Source: Emticicia aquatilis (lineage in GTDB: Bacteria; Bacteroidota; Bacteroidia; Cytophagales; Spirosomataceae). From it: DNA of 64,000 nt. Below are positions 45,063-53,449 of this stretch, one piece after another. The number at the start of each line of letters is the position of its first letter. Within the stretch, counting starts at the first letter, position 1. Where the stretch lies: contig NZ_BMKK01000016.1 in assembly GCF_014644295.1 (NCBI RefSeq), positions 56,048-120,047 of the forward strand, in the 5' to 3' direction. A program made the translations under genes and the position numbers. The notes below the pieces were generated by a model that saw nothing but the letters and a program-made list of their open reading frames with translations, was not told the origin of the DNA and ran no database searches.

Positions 45063-46373
45063 TTAATCATCAATTGATTGATAAATCATGCGAGTAAAGA
45101 GGGCTTCAGAGCCACCATCGGCTGCTGCTTGGGTTTGCTTCATTAATACCATGATGATTTTTTCTTTTGGGTCTGCCCAATAATTGGTATTAAAATACCC
45201 TCCCCAGTTAAATCTTCCTGCACTTCCATTACCTTTTAATTGCCCAACTGGACTAATAACACTAAAACCCAAACTAAAGAAACTCTCACCTTTTGGGCCA
45301 CCATAAAGTTCGCCAGTTTGATTGGTAGCCGTCAATAATTCTACGGTTGTTCGGCTTAGGAAACGTTTACCATTCATTGTGCCGCCATTGAGCAACATTT
45401 GGAGAAAAGTAGCATAGTCTTTAGCGGTTGATGATAACCCAGCTCCACCCGAAAAGAAGATTTTAGCACCCGAAATTGGATAATTTGGGTCATAAAACGT
45501 AACAGGATAACGCACCCAAGTTTTGGCACTATCGGGTTTATGGATATACACCAAACGGTCTTTTTTTGCATCTGGTATATAAAAATAAGTATCCTGCATT
45601 CCGAGTGGCTCGAAAAGGTGTTGTTTCAAATACTCATCAAAGGGCTGTCCCGAAACAATTTCAATGAAATAGCCTAAAACATCAAGTCCTTCACTATAAG
45701 TAAACTTCTCGCCAGGGTTATGATGCAACGGAAGTTTTGCCAATTTTTTGATATTTTCTCCAATCTTGACAGGATTAGTTGTGAACAAATCAACAATCCC
45801 AGCTTTTTTATACATCATCTTAAAACTTTCATCGCCATCAATTACGCCATAGCCCAGCCCAGAAGTATGGGTAAGTAAATGACGAATCGTAATTTCTGAC
45901 TTTGCTGGCTCGCTCGTATAAGTAGTATCGGCAAATTTGAACGATTTCAATACACGAGGATTTTTGAACTCGGAAATAAACTTCGAAATGGGGTCATCGA
46001 GTGAAAATTTCCCTTCTTCATAAAGCATCATGACGGCTGTTGAGGTAATAGCTTTGGTCATTGAGGCTATTCTGAAAATATCGTCAGTTTTCATGGGCTT
46101 TTTGGTCTGAAAATCAGAGTAGCCAAAAGCTTTTTGATAAACAATTTGTCCATTTTTAGTAAACAAAGCTACCATTCCTGGTAATTTATTCTGCTCCACA
46201 AGTTGGTTTAAAGCGTTGTCGATACGTTTAAGCCTTTCGGAAGAAATTCCAACTGATTCGGGACTGGATGCAACCGTGAGAGGTTTTGATGAAACAGAAG
46301 AAGTAAGCTGGGTTTGAGCTTTTGTGACAAAAAACGTCAGAACAGCACAAGCAAATAATACTATTTTTTTCAT
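45063..46373 (-). CDS. Secreted serine hydrolase, beta-lactamase class C family
   Basis: 436 aa with signal peptide. The active-site SxxK is SMTK at Ser104-Lys107 (FRIASMTKAITS). The second motif is KFTYSEGLDVLGY (about 222), and LLTHTSGLGYG is the conserved HTSGL segment. The C-terminal third motif is less plain. The family includes D-alanyl-D-alanine carboxypeptidases, esterases and PBP-like proteins; the lack of a clear KTG means a beta-lactamase function is not supported. Periplasmic or surface location inferred. Confidence 0.92.
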   Translation of the reverse strand: MKKIVLFACAVLTFFVTKAQTQLTSSVSSKPLTVASSPESVGISSERLKRIDNALNQLVEQNKLPGMVALFTKNGQIVYQKAFGYSDFQTKKPMKTDDIFRIASMTKAITSTAVMMLYEEGKFSLDDPISKFISEFKNPRVLKSFKFADTTYTSEPAKSEITIRHLLTHTSGLGYGVIDGDESFKMMYKKAGIVDLFTTNPVKIGENIKKLAKLPLHHNPGEKFTYSEGLDVLGYFIEIVSGQPFDEYLKQHLFEPLGMQDTYFYIPDAKKDRLVYIHKPDSAKTWVRYPVTFYDPNYPISGAKIFFSGGAGLSSTAKDYATFLQMLLNGGTMNGKRFLSRTTVELLTATNQTGELYGGPKGESFFSLGFSVISPVGQLKGNGSAGRFNWGGYFNTNYWADPKEKIIMVLMKQTQAAADGGSEALFTRMIYQSIDD

Positions 46374-46740
46374 TCGATGTATAAGGTTGAGAGTTGATTT
46401 TTTGAAACCAAATATAATGAAATTACTTAGTAATAATTAAACAAGTGCATTCACATCTGAAATATATGTTTCAGACAACTGCCGAAAAACCTCAAAAATT
46501 GACTCTTTATTTCATTGCCTAAAAAAACGAGCAAGTAATTTCCCCTTTTCTTGCCAATAGTATTTTATCGGCATAATTTTGATAAACTATCTTTTCTACA
46601 ACAAGCTTTCGAAGTCAATAATGGCTAAAAATCAACTAAAGTGTATAAGGTAAGAGCAAGTTTTTAGACAATTACGCATCAAAAGAAATTATTTTACCAC
46701 AAGGCCAAGTATTCACAATCTTTTCCCTTACTTAAAAGCC
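46374..46740. other. Divergent intergenic region with promoter for the giant protein gene
   Basis: 367 bp between divergent serine hydrolase and 1930-aa protein genes. It contains a good TTG-N20-TAATTTTG match (46551-46581) and no other structure I could identify. Confidence 0.5.
46551..46581 (+). promoter_or_regulatory. Bacteroidota-type promoter (TTG N20 TAnnTTTG)
   Basis: TTG at 46551-46553 and TAATTTTG at 46574-46581 with 20 bases between, matching the phylum's -33/-7 consensus. Transcription would start near 46588, leaving a leader of about 150 nt before the giant gene at 46741. Confidence 0.6.
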
Positions 46741-49700
46741 ATGAAAAAAAAATATACTACAATTCACATCATCACTGTACTCATCACAATTTTGGGTTTA
46801 CAACATTCATTTGGGCAGTGTACGCCAACTTTCAATGATGAGTGTTCGATTGCACTACATAGTTTTGGTTTACGCTATAGCCCTACTTCCACTATTCTGA
46901 TTGAAGATACCGACACCCAATGTTTTGGGCCAAGTACCAGTAGTGTTATTAACGTAACTGCAGGTTATACCTATAATTTCGATTTAAGTGTTTTTAGTAG
47001 TGCAGGGTCAGATAATACAAGTGCTTTCTTTTCTATTTGGTTGGATAAAAACAACGATGGTGATTTTGCTGATACAGGCGAAAGACTCTATTACAACAAT
47101 AGTATTGAAATATTTAAACCTGGCTTTGGACCTGATGAATTTGCATCTGACGTAATTACCATTCCTGCAGATGCCACTACTGGAGTTGATTTAAAATTTA
47201 GGGTATTAGTAGTAGCCGCTAATGACTTAGGAATCGGTTGCAATACAGACCCATCAGATGCTTGCGGTACTTATTGCGGTGGAGAAATACATGATTATAC
47301 ATTAAATGTCTCACCAGTACCGATATGTCCACTTATATTTTTAAATGGATGCTCGATTTCGCTTCATTCTTTTTCACTTTCATCGGTTTCTCCCGTAACA
47401 ACTTTAATAAATGATTTAGAAACAGGTTGTTTAAGCCCATCAAGTAGTACAGCAATAAATGTTACAGCAGGAAATAGTTATAATTTCGATTTAACAGTTT
47501 ATAGCTCTGCTGGCTCTGATAATACAAGTGCTTTTTTCTCAATTTGGCTCGACAAAAATAATGACGGTGATTTTGCAGATACAGGAGAAAGATTATACTA
47601 TAATAACTCTACTGAAATCTATAAACCTGGTTATGGCCCACCCGAAAGTGCTTCGGGTAGTATAACGATTCCTACTGATGCACTTACAGGTACAGATTTG
47701 AAATTTAGAGTTTTAGTAGTGGCTGCGAATGATTTGGGTGATGGTTGTAACATAGACCCAGACAATGCTTGTGGTATGTATTGTGGTGGTGAAGTGCATG
47801 ACTATCTACTAAATATTGAAGCTCCTGCTTGTGTAACACCCGATGTACCAACTGCAAGCAATGTAATAGCCTGTACTGGAACTAATGTAACCTTAGCAGC
47901 AACATGTGCAACAGGTACGGCATATTGGTATGAATCTGTAACTTCCTCTACGCCTTTAGGTAGTGGAAGTTTAGTGGTTAATAATGTAAGTTCTCCGAAT
48001 AAAACTTACAGTGTATCTTGTGAAATATCTGAAACATGCGTAAGTAATAGAGTTGAACAAACAATAACAGTCATTGAAATCCCAAATCCACCAACGGTAG
48101 CGGGACAAACCATTTGTAGTGGCTCAACCGCTTCACTAACAGCTTCTTGTGCAACTGGAACGGCTAAATGGTATGAATCGAATACTTCTACAACCGTCTT
48201 AGGTAGCGGTTCTTTCACAACGCCAAATTTAACTACTCCTACTACCTATTTCGTGGCTTGTGAATCGGGGGGAATACCCAATTGTGTGAGTACAAGAACC
48301 TCGCAAACCGTTACCGTTAATGACTTACCTAACCCACCAGTGGCGGCGGGACAAACCAGTTGTAGTGGCTCAACTGCTTCACTAACAGCTTCTTGCTCAA
48401 CTGGTACAGCTAAATGGTATGAATCGAGTACTTCAACAACCGTTTTGGGTGCTGGAACTTTCACAACGCCAAATTTAACTACTCCAACTACCTATTTCGT
48501 AGCTTGTGAATCGGGGGGAACACCCAATTGTGTGAGTACAAGAACCTCGCAAACCGTTACCGTAAATGACTTACCTAACCCACCAGTGGCGGCGGGACAA
48601 ACCATTTGTAGTGGCTCAACCGCTTCACTAACAGCTTCTTGTGCAACTGGAACGGCTAAATGGTATGAATCGAATACTTCCACAACCGTCTTAGGTAGCG
48701 GTTCTTTCACAACTCCGAATTTATCTGCTTCGATTACTTATTTCATAGCTTGTGAATCAGGTGGGTCGCCGAACTGTGTGAGTGCAAGAACTTCGCAAAA
48801 TGTTACCGTTAATAACTTACCTAACCCACCAACGGTAGCGGGACAAACCATTTGTAGTGGCTCAACCGCTTCACTAACAGCTTCTTGCTCAACTGGTACG
48901 GCTAAATGGTATGAATCAAGTACTTCAACCACCATCTTGGGTTCTGGAACTTTCACAACGCCAAATTTATCTGCTTCGACTACCTATTTCGTGGCTTGTG
49001 AATCGGGGGGAATACCCAATTGTGTGAGTGCAAGAACTTCGCAAAATGTTACCGTAAATGACTTACCTAACCCACCAATGGCGGCGGGACAAACCATTTG
49101 TAGTGGCTCAACCGCTTCACTAACAGCTTCTTGCTCAACTGGTACGGCTAAATGGTATGAGTCGAGTACTTCAACAACCGTTTTGGGTGCTGGAACTTTC
49201 ACAACGCCAAATTTATCTGCTTCGACTACCTATTTCGTAACTTGTGAATCAGGTGGGTCGCCGAACTGTGTGAGTGCAAGAACTTCGCAAAATGTTACCG
49301 TTAATGACTTACCTAACCCACCAATGGTAGCGGGACAAACCATTTGTAGTGGCTCAACCGCTTCACTAACAGCTTCTTGCTCAACTGGTACGGCTAAATG
49401 GTATGAATCAAGTACTTCAACCACCATCTTGGGTTCTGGAACTTTCACAACGCCAAATTTATCTGCTTCGACTACCTATTTCGTAACTTGTGAATCGGGG
49501 GGGGCACCAAATTGTGTTAGTACAAAAACCTCACAAACTGTTGAAATTGCTTCTTACCCACTTCCAAATAGTGTTTCAAATAGTCCAGTCTGTGCAGAAC
49601 AAAATATTAATTTAGCATCCACTGGAGGAACAAGTTACTCATGGCAAGGCCCACAAGGATTTGCATCAACACTCGCAAATCCTGTCATTCAAAATGCTCA

Positions 49701-52533
49701 AATTGCTAATCAAGGCACATATACAGTGAGAATTACCAATCAGTATAATTGTTCTGTAACATCAACAGTTAGTGTAATTGTAAATCCTAATCCTATTCAG
49801 CCAATAATAGAAAACAAAGTCTTATGTGCTGAAGGTCCAAATACGACATTAACAGCAACAGCTTTAATAAATCATACACTAATTTGGTACGGCAATAGTT
49901 CTACTGGTGGTGTTAGTTCAACGACTGCTCCTACAATAAACCCAACAATTGCAGACATAAAAAAATATTATGTAAGTCAAATCAATAACCTTACTGGTTG
50001 TGAATCCAGTAGAGCTGAAATAATTGTAACTATAAATTCAAAGCCAGTTCCCCCACTAACAACTCCTCTTAGTATATGCCAAAATACGCCTACACAATCT
50101 TTAACTGCCAATGCACAAGGAAGTAATTTTACTATATTATGGTATGGAAATAATTCTACTGGAGGAATAGGTAGTAGTATAGCACCCACTCCACCGACAA
50201 ACGCTGTTGGAACGACAAATTACTATGTAAGTAAGAAAGATAATAATACTGGGTGTGAGTCTGAGCGAACAAGCTTAGTGTACGAAGTAAAAGCAACTCC
50301 TATTACAACAATCTCATCAAACAGTCCAGTCTGTGAAGAACAAACTCTAAGTATTACTGTTAGTGGAGGTGTATTGTATTCTTGGACTGGCCCAAATGGA
50401 TTCACTTCTACTAACTATGCCCCCTCTGAAACTCTTAAATTAGATAGAGTAAACGCAAAATCAGACTACATGGGTTCATATACTGTTACAGTTTCAAATA
50501 ATTTTGCCTGTTCTGCTACTACTTCTATTAATGTTATTATCAATCCACTACCAACCAAACCCAGTATTACCACAGATAAAACTTCTATTTGCGATTCTGA
50601 AACCGCCACATTGACAGCAACGGGTTGCAACGGTAGCATTCTATGGAACAATAACTCAACAGGAACAAGTCTGATTGTTTCTTCAAATGGTACATATACA
50701 GCCGTCTGTTTAAATAGTTGCGGTACAAGTACTGCATCTAATCAAATTATTATTACCAAAAACTTAACTCCGTCTGCTCCAATAATAACTACTGATAAAA
50801 CCTCAATTTGCAACACTGAGATAGCACGATTAACAGCAGTTGGTTGTAGTGGCTCTATCAATTGGAGTAATGGTGCTACTGGCTCATTTATCCAAGTAAA
50901 TTCGACAGGAACATTTTCAGCGACTTGTAGTAATTTCTGTGGAACAAGTCTCGGAAGTAACGTAGTGACAATCACTAAAGGATTTTCTCCTTCCGCACCA
51001 ATAATTACTTCAAATAAAACAATCATTTGTGATGGAGAAAGAGCAACTCTTAGTGCATCTGGCTGTAATGGTCAAATAAAATGGAATACTGGAGAATCAA
51101 GCGTTTATCTTGAAGTCAATAATGGTGGAACATATACTGCTACTTGTTCAAATATATGTGGAGAAAGTCAAAACTCTAATAGTATAGTCATAAGGGCTGG
51201 TCGAAGCCCAATAACTCCAAATATCATTTTATCTTCACCAATTCTCTGTAACGAAACCTCCAAAACTTTAATCGCAACTGGTTGTAATGGTCAAGTTAGA
51301 TGGAACACTAACAGTACTGGGTCTACACTAAATGTCACAACTGCTGGTACTTACACTGCTGTTTGTGAAAATATTTGCGGTCTTAGTCCAAGAGGAAATA
51401 TCCTTAACGTCCAATTTCTAACAAACCCAACCGCAAGTACCACCAATACTGGCCCTTACGAAATTGGACAGAAAATACAATTGTCAGCCTCTGGTGGAAT
51501 TACCTATTTGTGGCGTGGACCTAATGATTTTCTCTCTACCAATGCTAATGTCTCGATACTTAATGCAAATTTAGATGATAGAGGCATTTATACGGTCACA
51601 GTAACAAGTACAAATGGCTGTACGGCTACGGCCATCAGCAATGTCGTGGTTAATCCATGTACACAAATGTTCAAATATGATTACGTAAAGGCAGGTGATA
51701 ATTTTGAATATTTTTTCCCAATAACTGATGGTATGACAATTAATGCTATGAGTATCAATACAGGTATTATTGTAACACCAATCTGTCAACTCGATACTGT
51801 AAACACGCCCAGTGTACGCATACAAATGACTGGCCCCGAGCCACTCTATAACCGAGATATTATCGAAAATATATATCCATACTCTCCTTTTGAAAATAGA
51901 TGGTTCCATATTTTTGGTCCAATCTTCCCAGTCGGGGAATACACCCTTACTGTAACAGGTTACTCTCAAGAATACGCTCAAGGAAATATCATGTTTGGTC
52001 CACAAACCATTCATTTTACCATTGTTGGTAATAGCACTTCAATTACGATGACTCAAAATAGTTTCATCGAACTTTGTGCAGGAAGTTCGCTTGATGTGAG
52101 TTTTACAACTACTGGTAATTTTATAACTGGAAATGTATTTGAAATTCAGCTTTCAGATGCCAATGGCTCGTTCGAAACTCCTATCAAAATCGGTGAAAGT
52201 ACAAGTGCGGGCATCGTAAGTTGTCAAATTCCCGCAAATATTCCAGCGGGAAGTGGGTATAAAACAAGGATTTTTGCCACGAAACCTTCACAAATGAGCA
52301 ATTTGAGTAGCACAGGATTCAAGGTTAACCCAAGAAATATGACGCTACAAAGTCCAAGCGATGATATTTCTGCACTTATTAATAAAAAAGCAGGAGAGAA
52401 AATTACCGCAACTAACAAAATACAAACTGGTGGAAATACAGCTTTCAGTGCTGGAAGAAGTATAAATTTAGAAGCTGGATTTTCGGTGAATGTCGGTGCT
52501 GTTTTTAAAGCTGAAATTGGTACTTGTAACTAA
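46741..52533 (+). CDS. Giant secreted adhesin-like protein with GEVED domains and tandem repeats
   Basis: 1930 aa. Signal peptide ends near QHSFGQ (about 26). Two GEVED domains follow (about 30-187 and 190-360; WLDKNNDGDFADTGERLYY and GGEVHDY). A degenerate repeat covers about 367-447, then six nearly identical 82-residue repeats (448-939; CSGSTASLTASC, GTAKWYES, SQTVTVNDL). Ig/PKD-like domains follow (about 940-1270), then about four or five diverged 70-residue repeats (about 1273-1560; ITTDKTSIC, ATGCNGSI), another Ig-like domain, and the C-terminal module 1640-1930 shared with the 1472-aa protein (SDANGSFETP, TATNKI, FKAEIGTCN). It probably acts at the cell surface in adhesion. I see no classical T9SS tail. 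Confidence 0.88.
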   Translation: MKKKYTTIHIITVLITILGLQHSFGQCTPTFNDECSIALHSFGLRYSPTSTILIEDTDTQCFGPSTSSVINVTAGYTYNFDLSVFSSAGSDNTSAFFSIWLDKNNDGDFADTGERLYYNNSIEIFKPGFGPDEFASDVITIPADATTGVDLKFRVLVVAANDLGIGCNTDPSDACGTYCGGEIHDYTLNVSPVPICPLIFLNGCSISLHSFSLSSVSPVTTLINDLETGCLSPSSSTAINVTAGNSYNFDLTVYSSAGSDNTSAFFSIWLDKNNDGDFADTGERLYYNNSTEIYKPGYGPPESASGSITIPTDALTGTDLKFRVLVVAANDLGDGCNIDPDNACGMYCGGEVHDYLLNIEAPACVTPDVPTASNVIACTGTNVTLAATCATGTAYWYESVTSSTPLGSGSLVVNNVSSPNKTYSVSCEISETCVSNRVEQTITVIEIPNPPTVAGQTICSGSTASLTASCATGTAKWYESNTSTTVLGSGSFTTPNLTTPTTYFVACESGGIPNCVSTRTSQTVTVNDLPNPPVAAGQTSCSGSTASLTASCSTGTAKWYESSTSTTVLGAGTFTTPNLTTPTTYFVACESGGTPNCVSTRTSQTVTVNDLPNPPVAAGQTICSGSTASLTASCATGTAKWYESNTSTTVLGSGSFTTPNLSASITYFIACESGGSPNCVSARTSQNVTVNNLPNPPTVAGQTICSGSTASLTASCSTGTAKWYESSTSTTILGSGTFTTPNLSASTTYFVACESGGIPNCVSARTSQNVTVNDLPNPPMAAGQTICSGSTASLTASCSTGTAKWYESSTSTTVLGAGTFTTPNLSASTTYFVTCESGGSPNCVSARTSQNVTVNDLPNPPMVAGQTICSGSTASLTASCSTGTAKWYESSTSTTILGSGTFTTPNLSASTTYFVTCESGGAPNCVSTKTSQTVEIASYPLPNSVSNSPVCAEQNINLASTGGTSYSWQGPQGFASTLANPVIQNAQIANQGTYTVRITNQYNCSVTSTVSVIVNPNPIQPIIENKVLCAEGPNTTLTATALINHTLIWYGNSSTGGVSSTTAPTINPTIADIKKYYVSQINNLTGCESSRAEIIVTINSKPVPPLTTPLSICQNTPTQSLTANAQGSNFTILWYGNNSTGGIGSSIAPTPPTNAVGTTNYYVSKKDNNTGCESERTSLVYEVKATPITTISSNSPVCEEQTLSITVSGGVLYSWTGPNGFTSTNYAPSETLKLDRVNAKSDYMGSYTVTVSNNFACSATTSINVIINPLPTKPSITTDKTSICDSETATLTATGCNGSILWNNNSTGTSLIVSSNGTYTAVCLNSCGTSTASNQIIITKNLTPSAPIITTDKTSICNTEIARLTAVGCSGSINWSNGATGSFIQVNSTGTFSATCSNFCGTSLGSNVVTITKGFSPSAPIITSNKTIICDGERATLSASGCNGQIKWNTGESSVYLEVNNGGTYTATCSNICGESQNSNSIVIRAGRSPITPNIILSSPILCNETSKTLIATGCNGQVRWNTNSTGSTLNVTTAGTYTAVCENICGLSPRGNILNVQFLTNPTASTTNTGPYEIGQKIQLSASGGITYLWRGPNDFLSTNANVSILNANLDDRGIYTVTVTSTNGCTATAISNVVVNPCTQMFKYDYVKAGDNFEYFFPITDGMTINAMSINTGIIVTPICQLDTVNTPSVRIQMTGPEPLYNRDIIENIYPYSPFENRWFHIFGPIFPVGEYTLTVTGYSQEYAQGNIMFGPQTIHFTIVGNSTSITMTQNSFIELCAGSSLDVSFTTTGNFITGNVFEIQLSDANGSFETPIKIGESTSAGIVSCQIPANIPAGSGYKTRIFATKPSQMSNLSSTGFKVNPRNMTLQSPSDDISALINKKAGEKITATNKIQTGGNTAFSAGRSINLEAGFSVNVGAVFKAEIGTCN
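47839..49557 (+). repeat. Tandem 246-bp coding repeats (six copies plus a diverged one)
   Basis: Near-identical units start at 48082, 48328, 48574, 48820, 49066 and 49312; each is 246 bp (82 codons). A diverged 243-bp unit precedes them at 47839. The last unit diverges after SQTVEI. Nucleotide identity between units is very high, so copy number could change by recombination. Confidence 0.92.
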
Positions 52534-52540
52534 ACTTAAG

Positions 52541-52582
52541 AAAAAGTAATGCAGAAAACTGCGGTTCTCTGCATTACTTTTT
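52541..52582. terminator. Bidirectional intrinsic terminator
   Basis: AAAAAGTAATGCAGA (52541-52555) pairs with TCTGCATTACTTTTT (52568-52582), between the giant protein gene and the convergent rRNA/tRNA methyltransferase gene. Confidence 0.88.
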
Positions 52583-53385
52583 TATTCTCGTCTTCGCAAA
52601 TTATCCAAAACCACCGCCGTAGCAATTCCCACATTCAGAGACTCGGCCTCTCCAAATCTCGGAATTGTTATTTTTTTAGTAATCAATTTTTCAACCTCCT
52701 CTCCTATTCCATTCGATTCATTTCCTAAAACTATATAACCACTACTCGGGAAATCAAAATGATGAACATTTTCAGAATCCAAAAAAGTTCCAATAATTTC
52801 AATATTATTATTTTTATCAATATTTTCAATAATTACTTTTTTACTTGAATTATTAGAATTGATTATTTTTACAAAATTTTCAAAATATTTTGAAATTTCA
52901 GAATAATAAACTCTTATTCTTGTAAACGAACCCATCGAAGCTGAAACTACTTTTGGGTTATAAAAATCGACGGTTGTTTCCGAGCAAATTACCTTTTTGA
53001 TGCCGTACCAATCGGCAATACGTAGAATCGTGCCGAGGTTTCCAGGGTCACGGATGTCGTCTAAAACTAAAGCAAACTCATCGGCATCAGCAATTAAAGG
53101 GACATTTTCTCTCATTTTTACCACTGCTAAAGCCGCATCATTGCTTTGAAGTGTTCCGAGCTTTTCGAGTTCTGTCTGCGGAATCTGTTCAACAGATATT
53201 TTTTTTAAGATTTTTTCGTTTTCAGCATAGAATTTGGGCGTACACAACAACAACTCTGTTTCTAAATCAGACTTCAATAATTCTTGTACGCTTTTTGCAC
53301 CTTCAACCAAAAATCGTTGATGTTCTTGTCGATATTTTTTTATTTGTAAGGATTGAACGTACTTTTGCTGTTGTTTTGAAAACAT
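52582..53385 (-). CDS. TrmH/SpoU-family RNA 2'-O-methyltransferase
   Basis: 267 aa. SPOUT fold with an N-terminal substrate-binding domain (about 1-95; FLVEGAKSVQELLKS) and the C-terminal knotted methyltransferase domain. The three family motifs are visible: DDIRDPGNLGTILRIADWYG (motif 1, about 108-127), YIVLGNESNGIGEEV (motif 2, about 218-232), and IPRFGEAESLNVGIATAVVL (motif 3, about 240-259). It methylates the 2'-OH of ribose in rRNA or tRNA. The exact nucleotide cannot be assigned. The coding region between about 52720 and 52920 is unusually AT-rich. Confidence 0.94.
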   Translation of the reverse strand: MFSKQQQKYVQSLQIKKYRQEHQRFLVEGAKSVQELLKSDLETELLLCTPKFYAENEKILKKISVEQIPQTELEKLGTLQSNDAALAVVKMRENVPLIADADEFALVLDDIRDPGNLGTILRIADWYGIKKVICSETTVDFYNPKVVSASMGSFTRIRVYYSEISKYFENFVKIINSNNSSKKVIIENIDKNNNIEIIGTFLDSENVHHFDFPSSGYIVLGNESNGIGEEVEKLITKKITIPRFGEAESLNVGIATAVVLDNLRRRE

Positions 53386-53449
53386 CTATTCAAAGATTTA
53401 CGATTTATAACTAAAAATTTTAGATAGAAAAACTGATAATCAATCAATT

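Noticed and set aside
45063..46373. Class C beta-lactamase resistance gene
   Set aside because: SxxK is present, but a clear KTG third motif is not, and the protein is longer than AmpC. A general serine hydrolase or esterase is the safer call.
48006..49448. Six short minus-strand open frames of 70-72 codons, 246 bp apart, with nearly identical products
   Set aside because: They are the antisense of the tandem coding repeats on the plus strand. Their spacing and similarity come from that repeat, not from a gene family.
47839..49557. Regular repeat array as a possible CRISPR
   Set aside because: Units are 246 bp, in frame and code for an 82-residue surface domain; there are no short repeats with unique spacers and no cas genes.
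51571..52014. 147-codon minus-strand frame near the end of the 1930-aa gene
   Set aside because: Antisense to the conserved C-terminal module, which is supported by similarity to a second protein in the window.
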